From the NCBI RefSeq assembly GCF_000011385.1, contig NC_005125.1, positions 4,278,001-4,342,000 on the forward strand: 64,000 nt of DNA. Reading direction: 5' to 3'. Source of the stretch: Gloeobacter violaceus PCC 7421 (GTDB taxonomy: Bacteria; Cyanobacteriota; Cyanobacteriia; Gloeobacterales; Gloeobacteraceae). The notes under the pieces were generated by a model. The model was not told where the DNA came from. It worked only from the letters and a program-made list of their open reading frames with translations, and made no database searches. Below, in pieces: positions 25,583 to 35,008 of this stretch (the stretch's first letter is position 1; each line of letters opens with the position of its first letter). The position numbers and the translations under genes are program-made.

Positions 25583-26761
25583 ATGAAGACTGCCGCCCGC
25601 CTCGATCGCATCCCGCCTTATCTGTTTGCCGAAATCGACCGCCGCCGCGACGAGGCCGTCGCCCGCGGCGTGGACATCATCAACATGGGCATCGGCGACC
25701 CGGACAAACCCACCCCCCCGGTGGTACTGGAGGCGATGCACGCGGCCATCGACGACCCCTCCACCCACAACTACCCGCCCTACAAGGGCACCAAAGCTTA
25801 TCGGGAAGCGGCGGCGGCCTGGTTCGAGCGGCGCTTCGGCGTGGGCGGCTTCCACCCGGATACGGAGGTGATTTCTTCGATCGGCTCCAAAGAAGCGATC
25901 CACAACACGTTCTTGGCCTTCGTCGATCCGGGCGATTACACCCTCATCCCCGATCCGGCCTACCCGGTCTACCGCACCTCGACGATTTTTGCCGGGGGCG
26001 AATTTTTTGCGATGCCGCTATTGCCCGAAAACCAGCTTCTGCCGGATCTGGAGGCGGTGCCCGAGACAGTGGCCCGCAAGGCGAAACTGCTGTGGCTCAA
26101 CTACCCCAACAACCCCACCGGAGCGGTCGCCTCGCTCGAATTTTTTGAAAAAGTCGTCCACTTTGCCAAAAAGCACGACATTCTCGTGTGCCACGACAAC
26201 GCCTACAGCGAGATGGCCTACGACGGCTACAAACCGCCCAGCATTCTGCAGGTGCCTGGCGCCCGCGATGTCGCCATCGAATTTTTGTCGTGCTCGAAGG
26301 CCTACAACATGACCGGCTGGCGCGTCGGCTTCGTGATCGGCAACCGGACGGGCATCGCCGGGCTCGGCCAGGTGAAGACCAACATCGACTCAGGCGTGTT
26401 CAAGGCTATCCAGCAGGCGGCGATTGCCGCCTTCGGCCTCGACGACGAGCGGCTGCACGCACTGATGGCCGTCTACCAGAACCGCCGCAACATCATCGTC
26501 GAGGGCCTGCGCTCGCTCGGCTGGCCCCTCGAAGCCCCCAAAGCCACCCTTTATGTCTGGGCGCCCATCCCAAAATCCTTCGGCTCGTCGGTCGAATTTG
26601 TAGGGGCATTGCTCGATAAGTGCGGGATCATCGTCCCGCCGGGCAACGGCTACGGCGAGCACGGAGAGGGCTTCTTCCGGATCGCCCTCACGGTTCCCGA
26701 CGAGCGCATGCGCGAGGCGATCGGCCGCATGGAGGCCGCCGGGATCCGCTTCGAGGGCTAG
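25583..26761 (+). CDS. dapL: LL-diaminopimelate aminotransferase
   Basis: PLP-dependent class I/II aminotransferase, 392 residues, that converts tetrahydrodipicolinate to LL-diaminopimelate with glutamate as amino donor. This is the one-step branch of lysine and peptidoglycan precursor synthesis used by cyanobacteria and plants. Diagnostic segments are INMGIGDPDKPTP, NYPPYKGTKAYREA, PDPAYPVYR, LNYPNNPTGA, the D205-N-A-Y208 cofactor site, and the Schiff-base lysine K239 in SCSKAYNMTGWRVGF. ATG 25583 is chosen over an upstream TTG because the TACAAT box lies between -33 and -28. Other aminotransferases of the family are possible, but the motif set fits DapL best. Confidence 0.88.
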   Translation: MKTAARLDRIPPYLFAEIDRRRDEAVARGVDIINMGIGDPDKPTPPVVLEAMHAAIDDPSTHNYPPYKGTKAYREAAAAWFERRFGVGGFHPDTEVISSIGSKEAIHNTFLAFVDPGDYTLIPDPAYPVYRTSTIFAGGEFFAMPLLPENQLLPDLEAVPETVARKAKLLWLNYPNNPTGAVASLEFFEKVVHFAKKHDILVCHDNAYSEMAYDGYKPPSILQVPGARDVAIEFLSCSKAYNMTGWRVGFVIGNRTGIAGLGQVKTNIDSGVFKAIQQAAIAAFGLDDERLHALMAVYQNRRNIIVEGLRSLGWPLEAPKATLYVWAPIPKSFGSSVEFVGALLDKCGIIVPPGNGYGEHGEGFFRIALTVPDERMREAIGRMEAAGIRFEG

Positions 26762-26788
26762 ACTGGAGGCAAGACGAGCGGTCCGGTC

Positions 26789-27418
26789 ATGGTACAGACG
26801 ATTCAGGCCCAGAATCTGCGACTTGTGGACCTCCAGCAGCGCTTCGGTCTGCACTGGATTGAAAGCGATGCCGCTTCTGTGCAGTGGCAAGAGGAATTGC
26901 CCGCTCTGAGCGATGGGCAAGTTCACAAATTGGATCTGCTCAAGCAGCGCCACCGCTACCTGGCCCAGTACGGGGTAGCCGAAGAGACGGTCAAACTCAC
27001 CATGCTCGCACCGCTACTCGAACTGGCGGGGCTGTGCGACGCACCCTTTCGGCTCGAAACCGAAGCTTCTATCGAGATTGCTGCCGAAGATGAGGGAGTA
27101 ATCATCCGTGGGCGCATCGATGTTCTGGTGGTTAGTGGGCGACTGTGGATCCTGGTCATCGAATCCAAAAAAATGGGCTTTAACGTCACTGAAGGACTGC
27201 CCCAAGCGCTTTTTTATATGCTTGTCAATCCCAGTCTCAAAGAGCCGACGTTTGGGATGATTACCAACGGCGAATCTTACCTCTTCGTGAGACTCACCCA
27301 AGACGGCACACCCGAGTACAACCTTTCCAGGCCCTACTCTCTGTTGAACCCAGGCAACGATCTGTACGAGGTTTTAAGCATTCTGATGCGATTAAGCAGC
27401 CTTTTTCTTCCCCAATAG
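26789..27418 (+). CDS. restriction-endonuclease-like protein (HsdR N-domain type)
   Basis: A 209-residue protein carrying a PD-(D/E)XK nuclease core similar to the N-terminal domain of type I restriction subunit R: GRIDVLVVSGRLWILVIESK with the Asp and the E-S-K motif. It is preceded by a helical region and followed by LPQALFYMLVN. It lacks helicase motors and has no specificity or methylase gene nearby, so it is not a complete restriction system. Such stand-alone forms are common and uncharacterised in cyanobacteria. It starts 27 bp after dapL. Confidence 0.78.
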   Translation: MVQTIQAQNLRLVDLQQRFGLHWIESDAASVQWQEELPALSDGQVHKLDLLKQRHRYLAQYGVAEETVKLTMLAPLLELAGLCDAPFRLETEASIEIAAEDEGVIIRGRIDVLVVSGRLWILVIESKKMGFNVTEGLPQALFYMLVNPSLKEPTFGMITNGESYLFVRLTQDGTPEYNLSRPYSLLNPGNDLYEVLSILMRLSSLFLPQ

Positions 27419-27605
27419 AAGCCGCGGTGCACATTGCCACCATTGGAGTGCAAGCATCGGCGCAGTTTTATATCGGGTCTCACTGATTGCATACAAGCCT
27501 TTTTCAGGTCGGCCCCTGATGTCCAGGAAGTAAATTGTCTGGAGAAATAGTGGCTTGCGGTAAAACTGGATGGATAGAACTCCCAGGATAGAGAGTTTGG
27601 AAGGT

Positions 27606-28595
27606 ATGAAAAATGGATGGCAAGGGACAGTAGGGCTGGTTGTCTGCGCGACTTTGGCAACTGGAGCCCAGGCGGCGGAATTCAAGGACATCGCCGGGTA
27701 CTGGGGGTCTTCCTACGTCGAAACCCTGGCCGACCGCCGGTTTGTTGCCGGCTTCCCGGACGATACCTTTCGTCCCGATGCGCCGGTCACCCGCGCCCAG
27801 CTCGCGGCGATGGCCGCCCGGGCCTTCGACCTGCCTGAAAGCCAGGTGAGCAGCCTGACCTTCAAAGACGTCTCCCCCAACTACTGGGCGGCCAAAGCGA
27901 TTGCAACTGTGGCTGACCGGGGTCTGGCAAGCGGGTTTCCCGACGGTAACTTTCACCCCGAGGATCTGCTCACCCGCGCCCAGGCGATCGTGATCTTCTC
28001 GCAGGTGCTTGGACGCTTCTCCCGGAACAACACCGAAGGCGCCCTCGCCGGCTACACCGATGCCGAGGCGGTGCCGGACTGGGCAAAGCCGGGCATCGAA
28101 AAAGCCGCCGCCGCCTCGATCATCGTGAGCTACCCCGACCCGAACGTCATCAAGCCCAACACGGTCGCCACCCGCGGCGAGGTGGCCGCCATGATGTACC
28201 AGACGCTGATTCGCCTGGGGATCAGCCTGCCGCCCCTCGATATCGGGGTAGTGGGCAGCGACGACCGGCCGACGGTGCCGCGCGAGGAGCGGGCGGCCGC
28301 CGAACGGGTCGCGATCGAGCGCTTGGTGCTGCAGCCCGAATTGAATGTGTTCCGTTCAGGCGACGAGCTGTCGGTGCGCGCCTTTGCAACACCGGGGGGG
28401 CAGGCGAATTTTACCCTGCCGGGAATCGCTGCGGCGGTGCCGATGGAAGAAAAACAGCCCGGCATCTATGAGGGCTCCTACGTGATCAAACGCGGCGACC
28501 AGGGCGGCGATCTGCGCCTGGCAGTCACCTTGCGCGGCTCCAATGGCAGCGCCACCACCCAGGTGTGGACCCAGGGAATCAATATCAATCGCTAG
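27606..28595 (+). CDS. secreted SLH-domain protein
   Basis: Exported protein of 329 residues starting MKNGWQGTVGLVVCATLATG with signal cleavage after AQA. Three S-layer homology units follow (FKDIAGYWGSSYVETLADRR; GFPDDTFRPDAPVTRAQLAA; VSPNYWAAKAIATVADRGLA; GEVAAMMYQTLI). These anchor proteins to cell-wall polymers. The C-terminal ~90 residues form a beta-rich domain shared with the SLH protein at 30133 (GIYEGSYVIKRGDQGG). ATG 27606 is chosen because the signal peptide begins there. The 187 bp before it, after the nuclease-like gene, holds no recognised gene. Confidence 0.88.
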   Translation: MKNGWQGTVGLVVCATLATGAQAAEFKDIAGYWGSSYVETLADRRFVAGFPDDTFRPDAPVTRAQLAAMAARAFDLPESQVSSLTFKDVSPNYWAAKAIATVADRGLASGFPDGNFHPEDLLTRAQAIVIFSQVLGRFSRNNTEGALAGYTDAEAVPDWAKPGIEKAAAASIIVSYPDPNVIKPNTVATRGEVAAMMYQTLIRLGISLPPLDIGVVGSDDRPTVPREERAAAERVAIERLVLQPELNVFRSGDELSVRAFATPGGQANFTLPGIAAAVPMEEKQPGIYEGSYVIKRGDQGGDLRLAVTLRGSNGSATTQVWTQGININR

Positions 28596-28801
28596 AGCAG
28601 GTATCAGGTGTCAGGGTTAAAACGCTTGTTCACCAGGGTTTGCAAGCGGTTGGCGAGTGTTTGTTCAACTGAAAAGCGCTCAAAGAGGATGCTTGTAAAT
28701 CACGATGAACCAATAGACAAGCGTTCTCTGGCTGCCTGCAATCTTCTACAGTACCAAGCCGCAGCCGTCTTGGTGCGCTTGCACGATGACGGCGCGAGTT
28801 G

Positions 28802-29821
28802 TTACACCCCCATCGAAAGGACGACGCGAAAGCGCGCCTTGCCGCTCATCATCCGATCGTATGCAGCCTGTGCGTTCTCGAACGGGTAGATTTCGTTCAT
28901 GGAGGTGATCCCGTTGCGATGGCTAAACAGCAGTGTATCCTCCGAATCGGCCGCCGTGCCCGAATACCAGCCCTTCACCGCGGCGCGCTTGAGGAGTAAC
29001 TCTGTCGGGTTGACAGTGAGGGTGGGCACTGCACCGATGAGCATCATCGTGCCGTTGGGTCCGAGACCGCCAACGAGCGCCTGCATCGCTTTCTCGCTGG
29101 TGACGGTTGCGAGGATCGCCTTTGCCCCGCCCATCGCCAGCAGTGCGGCGGCGGGATCGCCCTCTTCGCTGTCGATGTATTCGTGCGCGCCGAGCGAGCG
29201 TGCGAGTTCCTCTTTGTCGCGGCCGCGGTTGACGGCGACGGTGCGGAAGCCCTGGCGCGCGGCGAACTGGATACCGAGATGACCGAGCCCGCCGATACCG
29301 TGGATCGCCACCAACTCGCCCGGCCCCGCACCGCAATTGCGCAGCGCGTTGAAGGTGGTGATACCGGCACACAGTAAGGGCGCCGATTCGACCACGTCGA
29401 GATCGGTCGGCACATGGGCGAGCGCGGAGACATCGGCCAGCATGTGGGTCGCGTAGCCGCCGTCGCGGGTCACACCGGTGACGGCGCTCACCGTCTCGCA
29501 GGCGAACGCCGAGCCGCGTCGGCAGTGCGCGCAATACCCACACGAGCCGCCGAACCAACCGACGCCGACGCGCATGCTCACCTCCCAGCCGAGCACCTCT
29601 GGCCCGAGCGCCTCGATCGTGCCGATCACCTCATGGCCGGGCACGCGCGGATAGGCGATGCCCCGCATCGTCCCTTCGACCGTCACAGAGTCGCTGTGAC
29701 ACACGCCACAGGCGCTGACGCTCAGCCGGACCTCCCGCGGCCCGGGTACGGGCAAATCCCGCTCGATCATCTGAAACTTCGCGCCCGCTTCAGGTACGAT
29801 CATGGCGCGCATCTTAGTCAT
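28802..29821 (-). CDS. zinc-dependent alcohol dehydrogenase
   Basis: Medium-chain dehydrogenase, 339 residues. The catalytic zinc ligands are in SACGVCHSDS and PGHEVIG. The structural zinc site has a cysteine cluster in GGSCGYCAHCRRGSAFAC. The cofactor fold shows IHGIGGLGHLGIQFA followed by VNRGRDKEELA; Asn/Arg after the second strand suggests NADP(H) rather than NAD(H). Substrate is not evident. The gene stands alone, convergent with the SLH gene; the 206 bp gap between them shows no gene. Confidence 0.92.
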   Translation of the reverse strand: MTKMRAMIVPEAGAKFQMIERDLPVPGPREVRLSVSACGVCHSDSVTVEGTMRGIAYPRVPGHEVIGTIEALGPEVLGWEVSMRVGVGWFGGSCGYCAHCRRGSAFACETVSAVTGVTRDGGYATHMLADVSALAHVPTDLDVVESAPLLCAGITTFNALRNCGAGPGELVAIHGIGGLGHLGIQFAARQGFRTVAVNRGRDKEELARSLGAHEYIDSEEGDPAAALLAMGGAKAILATVTSEKAMQALVGGLGPNGTMMLIGAVPTLTVNPTELLLKRAAVKGWYSGTAADSEDTLLFSHRNGITSMNEIYPFENAQAAYDRMMSGKARFRVVLSMGV

Positions 29822-30132
29822 TGTTATATCTTCTCCATCTATCTGTTGATGGGAGTAACCGCCCAGCGATATTCATGTTTGGTCTTCGTTCGGGAGTGCT
29901 GCCTCGATCTCCTGATCGGCCGTGACGAGGCAAACGTCCCCCAATACTTTAGTGCCAAAATCGACGTGCCTGCTGACGATTTTGCCCAGGTGCAGGATCT
30001 AAGTCAACAGCAGCCATTTTCTCTCTTTGGCGGTGTGACGCCGACTAGCGGATGCGGCATGCTTATCCGAGGGGGGCGTCCGCGCAAGTTGCGCGGGGGG
30101 CACCCCTTTTGTGTGCAGAAGGAGCATAACGC
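29822..30132. other. 311 bp divergent intergenic region
   Basis: No recognisable gene. Weak open frames exist on both strands but give no family resemblance. A perfect palindrome, CGCGCAA-G-TTGCGCG at 30081-30095, lies in a G-rich block about 40 bp before the SLH/VCBS start. AAGGAG at 30118-30123 is the ribosome-binding site of that gene. Confidence 0.5.
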
Positions 30133-31875
30133 ATGGACAAGTTTTGCGAAGCAGGGGCAGCGATCGGCCTTGCCCTCGGTCTGACGGTTGTGGCTGCCCA
30201 GGCGGCAAATTTTGGCGATACGGCCGGGTACTGGGCGGAACCGTACGTTTCGACTCTGGCGGATCGCAAGTTCATCGGCGGCTTTCCGGACGGCTCGTTT
30301 CGGCCCAACGACGCGATTACCCGCGCCCAGTTCGCGGCCATCGCCGCCAAGGCTTTGGATCTGCCTGCCGGGGGCGGCGGCCCGGCTTTCAATGACGTGC
30401 CGGCCAACTACTGGGCGACCGGGGCGATCGCCGCTGTGAGCAACAGCGGTCTGGTCACCGGTTTTCCGGACGGGTCGTTCCGGCCGGAGGAGCGCATTAC
30501 CCGCGCCCAGGCCCTGGTCATTCTTGCCAAGGCCCTCGGGGATAAAGGTGGGCGCACCTCGGTAAACCTGGACGATTACACCGACGTGCAGGCGGTGCCC
30601 GACTGGGCGCGGCCGAGCGTCACCAAAGCGGCGGAGTCGGGGATCATTGTCAATTTTCCCGACCCGGCGGTGATCAAGCCCAACGCCCTGGCCACCCGCG
30701 GCGAGGTGGCCGCCCTGATGTACCAGACGCTCTCGCGCTCCGGCCGCGACCTGCCGCCGCTGAATATCGGCTCGCTCGCCCCGGCCGGTGGGGGCGGTGC
30801 GGGACGCGGGCAACTCGCCATCGAACGCGTTGTCGTGCAACCAGACCGGCGGGTGGTGCAGGCGGGCGAAGAGCTTGTCGTGCGCGCCGAGGGTACCCCC
30901 GGCGCCGAAGCGAGCTTCAGCGTCCAGGGGATCGCCCAGGGGCTCCCCATGCAGGAGGTGGAGCGGGGCATCTACGAGGGCCGCTACACCGTCAAGCGGG
31001 GAGACCGAGAAAGGAATGCCCGCCTCGCGGTCACCCTCAAAAGTCGCGGCGAATCGGTCACCCGCGAGGCCGAGCGGCCGTATGCCTTCGGATCGGGGGC
31101 CGTGGGCGGTGCGGGACGCGGTGATTTTAACGGCGACGGAAGGCCCGATGTGCTCTGGAGCCGGGTCGGCGGCAGCGAGGTCCGTCTGTGGCTTATGGAA
31201 GGCACCCGCAAGGGCCGCGAACTGGCCTTGGGCCAATCTCCCGGCCGCGACTGGCGCCTGGTGGGCAGCGGCGATTTTGACGGCGACGGGCTGTCGGATC
31301 TGCTCTGGCACAACCAGGCCACCGGCGAGTTGCTGCAGTGGCGCCTCAGCCGGGCAGGCAAAGCGCAGCCCGTGGCGATGCGCACCGAGCCGGTGGCGCG
31401 CCGGTTGCAGGTGGGAGGCACGGGCGATTTCGACGGCGACGGCCGCGCCGATATTCTCTGGCGCAACCCGGCCACCGGGCGCAACACCCTCTGGCTGATG
31501 GACGCGGCCAACCGCCGCTCACAGAAGCCGCTGCCGGATCAGGCCGGGGCGAATCTGTTGATCGCGGGAGTCGGTGATTTCGACGGAGACGGCGGCGCGG
31601 ATGTACTCTGGCGCAACCGGGTAAGCGGTGCCAACAGTCTTTGGCTGATGAACGGCACCCAAGTGGTGCGCACGGTGGCCATCGGCGAGGCGCCGCCCCA
31701 GTGGCAGGTGGGCAGCATTGCCGATTACAACGGCGACGGTCAGGTTGACATCCTCTGGCGCCGGGCGGACTCGGGAGAAAGCGTCTTCTGGATCATGAAC
31801 GGCACCGAGCGCACGGCGACCGCCGCTGCTCCGGCCGGGCCGGGCGGACAGTGGGAAATTGCCGGGCCACGCTAA
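30133..31875 (+). CDS. secreted SLH + VCBS/FG-GAP repeat protein
   Basis: A 580-residue exported protein. The signal peptide ends near AAQAANF; three SLH domains follow (residues 25-205; FGDTAGYWAEPYVSTLADRK and repeats). A beta-rich linker domain is shared with the protein at 27606. The C-terminal half has about five VCBS/FG-GAP-type repeats, each with a calcium-binding DFDGDG or DYNGDG loop (GDFNGDGRPDVLW; GDFDGDGLSDLLWH; GDFDGDGRADILWR). It probably sits on the cell surface, wall-anchored by SLH, with a calcium-stabilised adhesive propeller. A clean terminator follows. Confidence 0.9.
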   Translation: MDKFCEAGAAIGLALGLTVVAAQAANFGDTAGYWAEPYVSTLADRKFIGGFPDGSFRPNDAITRAQFAAIAAKALDLPAGGGGPAFNDVPANYWATGAIAAVSNSGLVTGFPDGSFRPEERITRAQALVILAKALGDKGGRTSVNLDDYTDVQAVPDWARPSVTKAAESGIIVNFPDPAVIKPNALATRGEVAALMYQTLSRSGRDLPPLNIGSLAPAGGGGAGRGQLAIERVVVQPDRRVVQAGEELVVRAEGTPGAEASFSVQGIAQGLPMQEVERGIYEGRYTVKRGDRERNARLAVTLKSRGESVTREAERPYAFGSGAVGGAGRGDFNGDGRPDVLWSRVGGSEVRLWLMEGTRKGRELALGQSPGRDWRLVGSGDFDGDGLSDLLWHNQATGELLQWRLSRAGKAQPVAMRTEPVARRLQVGGTGDFDGDGRADILWRNPATGRNTLWLMDAANRRSQKPLPDQAGANLLIAGVGDFDGDGGADVLWRNRVSGANSLWLMNGTQVVRTVAIGEAPPQWQVGSIADYNGDGQVDILWRRADSGESVFWIMNGTERTATAAAPAGPGGQWEIAGPR

Positions 31876-31891
31876 GCGCCGTACCGGGACA

Positions 31892-31917
31892 AAAAAGGGG
31901 CCAAACGGCCCCTTTTT
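31892..31917. terminator. bidirectional rho-independent terminator
   Basis: AAAAAGGGGCC (31892-31902) and GGCCCCTTTTT (31907-31917) pair fully around AAAC. U-runs result on both strands, fitting the convergent genes ending at 31875 and 31938. Confidence 0.92.
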
Positions 31918-31937
31918 GAAGGTTAATGTATGGGAAC

Positions 31938-32558
31938 TTACTTGGGTTTGACGGCAGGTTCGCCGGTCGTCGTGGTCGTCGTGCTGCTGTAGGAGGAGGT
32001 GCTCACCGAAGTGGCGCTCGGGTCGACGTAGCCCGTCCGGTACGGGTAGATATTGAACGATGCGATCGACGATTTGGGCGAGCGGGCCAGCGCATAAACG
32101 GTCGGGTCGAAACGGCTCAGCACGTTGTTTGCCCGACGTTCGCGCAACACATGGACGGCGGCGAAGGCGCTTTTGCTCTTGGGCTGGCGGCTGATCGGCA
32201 CCGCGATGTTCTTGTTAGTGCCCGCGGCCAGCTCGACATAGCCCAGAATTGCCCCCGGTTGGCCGTTGTCGTTCTCGTGGATGATCAGCCAGCCGATGTC
32301 GGGGCTGTTGACCTGTTTGATCATCACCTTGCCGTCGGCGATGTATTGGTCCTGAACGTCGATGAGCGACGATTCGGGCCGGGGGATATAGGGGCTGGTG
32401 TAGAGCGAAGGATCACTCGCAGTACCCTGCTGCGTCGTGGTGGTCGTAGTCGTGGTGGTTGTCTCACCGGTCATCGCCTGCGCCTGCGCGTTGCCCTGGC
32501 TCAGAAGGATAGGAGACAGCGCGAGCAAGGTGCTAAGCACTATATGACGCGTGTTCAT
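31938..32558 (-). CDS. secreted Thr-rich protein (DUF7282-like)
   Basis: Exported protein of 206 residues: signal peptide MNTRHIVLSTLLALSPILLS with cleavage around AQA. A Thr-run linker and a compact domain follow (QYIADGKVMIKQVNSPDIGW; LGYVELAAGTNKNIAVPI). This domain resembles the DUF7282 fold seen in secreted haloarchaeal and cyanobacterial proteins. A second Ser/Thr-rich stretch precedes the C-terminus. Periplasmic or surface location is likely; function unknown. Confidence 0.75.
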   Translation of the reverse strand: MNTRHIVLSTLLALSPILLSQGNAQAQAMTGETTTTTTTTTTQQGTASDPSLYTSPYIPRPESSLIDVQDQYIADGKVMIKQVNSPDIGWLIIHENDNGQPGAILGYVELAAGTNKNIAVPISRQPKSKSAFAAVHVLRERRANNVLSRFDPTVYALARSPKSSIASFNIYPYRTGYVDPSATSVSTSSYSSTTTTTTGEPAVKPK

Positions 32559-32695
32559 CGCGGTTCAACCTCATCAACTGCCTTTTGATCATGCCAGGGG
32601 CGGGCATCGTCTACCTCTGCCAACGGAAACATGTCCACGGCCGACGCCGGGCGGGATGTAGAATAGGCGGTAACTTTGTGTTTAACAGAAGCTCA

Positions 32696-33484
32696 GTGAG
32701 CCAGTCCCCACCGGCCCGTAAGCCCATCATCGAATTTCGCGGCGTCAGCAAGTCCTTCGGCACTCAGCGTATCCTGGACGGTCTCGATTTAAAGGTTCAT
32801 TACGGCGAGGCTCTGGTGATTGTCGGGCCGTCGGGCACCGGCAAATCGACCATCTTGCGGCTGATGTGCGGCTTGTTGGAGCCGGACTCCGGAGAGGTGT
32901 TGCTCGGCGGCTTGCCGCTGCAGGCCGAACAGCTTCAGAGAAAGCCCATCCAGGTCGGTATGGTCTTTCAGCAGGCGGCGCTGTTCGATTCGCTCACTGT
33001 CGAAGAAAACGTCGGGTTTTTGCTCTACGAGCACTCGAAGTTGCCGCGCACAAAAATTGGCGAACTGGTGCGCGAAAAACTGGAGATGGTGGGACTTGAC
33101 CCGGTGCTCGCCCGGCAGATGCCGGCGGAACTCTCCGGTGGTCAGCGCAAGCGCGTCTCGTTTGCCCGCGCGATAATGGAAGATCCGACAGTCCCCGACG
33201 ACGAGACGCAGCTGTTGCTGTACGACGAACCGACCGCCGGGCTCGACCCAATCGCTTCGACGGTGATCGAGAATTTGATTCGTTCCCTGAAGCAGCGGGG
33301 ATCCTGCGATAGTTATGTAGTGATCACCCACCAGGAAACGACCATCCGCAGCACCGCCGACCGCATTTTGCTGATCTACCAGGGCAAGGTGCGCTGGGAG
33401 GGTCAAGCCCCCGAAATCGACGCGTGCCAGGATCCTTATGTGCGCCAGTTTTTTGACGGCAAGATCGACGGGCCGATCCAGTAG
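32696..33484 (+). CDS. ABC transporter ATPase, MlaF-type (lipid transport)
   Basis: Energises an MCE-type lipid transporter between the membranes. The 262-residue ATPase has Walker A GPSGTGKST, Q-loop VFQQAALFDSL, signature LSGGQRKRVSFARA, Walker B LLLYDEPTAGLDP and switch His in VITHQE. The MCE gene 21 bp downstream identifies the transporter type. The permease (MlaE) is not in the window. GTG 32696 is preferred because TAGAAT, a likely -10, lies near 32658 and the conserved domain starts soon after. An upstream ATG at 32585 would add 37 residues unlike the family. Confidence 0.9.
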   Translation: MSQSPPARKPIIEFRGVSKSFGTQRILDGLDLKVHYGEALVIVGPSGTGKSTILRLMCGLLEPDSGEVLLGGLPLQAEQLQRKPIQVGMVFQQAALFDSLTVEENVGFLLYEHSKLPRTKIGELVREKLEMVGLDPVLARQMPAELSGGQRKRVSFARAIMEDPTVPDDETQLLLYDEPTAGLDPIASTVIENLIRSLKQRGSCDSYVVITHQETTIRSTADRILLIYQGKVRWEGQAPEIDACQDPYVRQFFDGKIDGPIQ

Positions 33485-33505
33485 AGAGCAGACAAGGAGT
33501 GACCA

Positions 33506-34648
33506 GTGAATAGACGGGGCATTCGTGAGGGGTTGGTAGGGCTGCTGATCCTTGTCGGCGTCGGCATCTTCGTGGGGCTCTATCTGTGGCTTTCCGGAGG
33601 GTTTCGCCAGGGCGGGTACCGCTTTACGATTACTTTTCGCGACGCGAACGGTCTCAATGTCGGTGCGCCGGTGCGCCTGCGGGGTGTGCGCGTCGGCCAG
33701 GTGCAGGCGACGATCCCCGGCATCAGCAGCGTCAAGGCCGACGTACTCATCGACCGGCCCGACGTCTTTATTCCCAAAGATTCCCAGTTCGTAGTCTCCC
33801 AAAGCGGTTTGATCGGCGAGACGTTCGTTGAAATTTTTCCGTCGGACACCGCGGTGGTGCCGCCGAACACGACCGTCGAGACCCTGAACGAGCGCTGCGA
33901 AAAGAGCGTCGCTTCCGAGCCGCTGGTCTGTCCCCAGTCGTCGGTGATCGGCCGCACGCCGCCCCGCTTTCAGGAACTGGTGCGCTCGCTCGATGCGCTG
34001 GCTACCCGATTGGATCAAGATTTCTTCGACAGTCTGCAGACCACCGTCGTCAAATTCGGCCAGACCGCCGACAACCTGAGCAGCCTGTCGCGCACGGCCG
34101 CCAAGGATTTTGACGCGCTTGCCGAGACGGCCCGGGCGGCGAGCCGGGAGGTGCCCGCCTTCGGTCGGGCCGCCCAGGCGCTCGAAAAAACTCTGCTCGA
34201 TGTCGATATCATTTTGCTGGATAACCGCGCCTCGCTCTCCCAGACGCTGGCCAACCTCAACCGGGCGAGCGCAGAGGTGAGCCAACTTACCGGCCAATTG
34301 AGCGGCAGTATCACCCCCGAACGGCTCGATCAGATCGTGAGCAACACCAACGAGGCGGTGGCCAATCTGCGCAGCTTGAGCGTCGCCATCTCCGACCCGG
34401 CCACGGTGGCGTCGCTGCGCTCTACCCTCGATTCCGCCCGCGCCACCCTCGACAACATCAAAAAGATCACCACCGATCTCGACGAACTGACCGGCGACCC
34501 GCAGTTTCGCACCAATCTGCGCCGTCTCATCGACGGCTTGGGCAATCTCGTCTCCAGCGAACCGGGCGATCCGAATGGATCGTCGGTCTTCGCCAACGCC
34601 GATTACCGCGACGGCCTCGCCGGGGTGGCCGATACCGCCACGCCATAA
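33506..34648 (+). CDS. MCE-family (MlaD-like) lipid-transport protein
   Basis: Periplasmic, membrane-anchored protein of 380 residues. A single N-terminal helix (LVGLLILVGVGIFVGLYLWL) leads into the MCE domain at about residues 37-118 (DANGLNVGAPVRLRGVRVGQ; SGLIGETFVEIFP). A long helical/coiled-coil tail with repeating Asn/Leu/Thr follows and should form the barrel or needle bridging to the outer membrane. It pairs with the ATPase just upstream. Confidence 0.93.
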   Translation: MNRRGIREGLVGLLILVGVGIFVGLYLWLSGGFRQGGYRFTITFRDANGLNVGAPVRLRGVRVGQVQATIPGISSVKADVLIDRPDVFIPKDSQFVVSQSGLIGETFVEIFPSDTAVVPPNTTVETLNERCEKSVASEPLVCPQSSVIGRTPPRFQELVRSLDALATRLDQDFFDSLQTTVVKFGQTADNLSSLSRTAAKDFDALAETARAASREVPAFGRAAQALEKTLLDVDIILLDNRASLSQTLANLNRASAEVSQLTGQLSGSITPERLDQIVSNTNEAVANLRSLSVAISDPATVASLRSTLDSARATLDNIKKITTDLDELTGDPQFRTNLRRLIDGLGNLVSSEPGDPNGSSVFANADYRDGLAGVADTATP

Positions 34649-34710
34649 AATTGATTGTTGCTCTACCTGGCTGGTCCAACCTGAAGGTGTCCTTGAATCT
34701 ATTTGTGCGC

Positions 34711-35008
34711 TCAACCATCTTCAAGGTGGGAATCTATGTCCATGCGTTCGTGCAAAACTCGGATGATTTCTAAACCCGCTTCAGATTCACGGTAGAAAAT
34801 CAGGTGCCGTCCCACGTGGTATTTGCGATATCCGGGCCGAAGCTCATCGCAGGCTCTTCCCCGTTGCGGCTCCTGCGCCAGAAGCTGAAAGGATGCATCC
34901 AGTTTGGCAAGGTAGTTGTTCCGTTGCGCGCCCCCAGGTGGCCTCGGTGTAGCGGCCAATGGATCGCAAATCCTGCACCGCCAGCTCAGTAAGCCGAAAA
35001 ACCGGCAT
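34711..35008 (-). pseudogene. parE: parE toxin with a frameshift at a G5 run
   Basis: Reading from the ATG that overlaps the parD stop (TGATG, start 35008), the frame gives MPVFRLTELAVQDLRSIGRY TEATWG. It then loses homology after the run of five G (plus-strand C at 34931-34935). Removing one G restores a continuous ParE protein of about 98 residues, through AQRNNYLAKLDASFQLLAQE to GYRKYHVGRHLIFYRE and the C-terminus. The toxin is therefore disrupted by a single-base insertion, unless it is a phase-variable site or a sequencing error. ParE toxins inhibit DNA gyrase. Confidence 0.82.

Noticed and set aside
29850-30010. Possible remnant gene upstream of the SLH/VCBS gene
   Set aside because: Short open frames on both strands show no recognisable motif; kept as intergenic.
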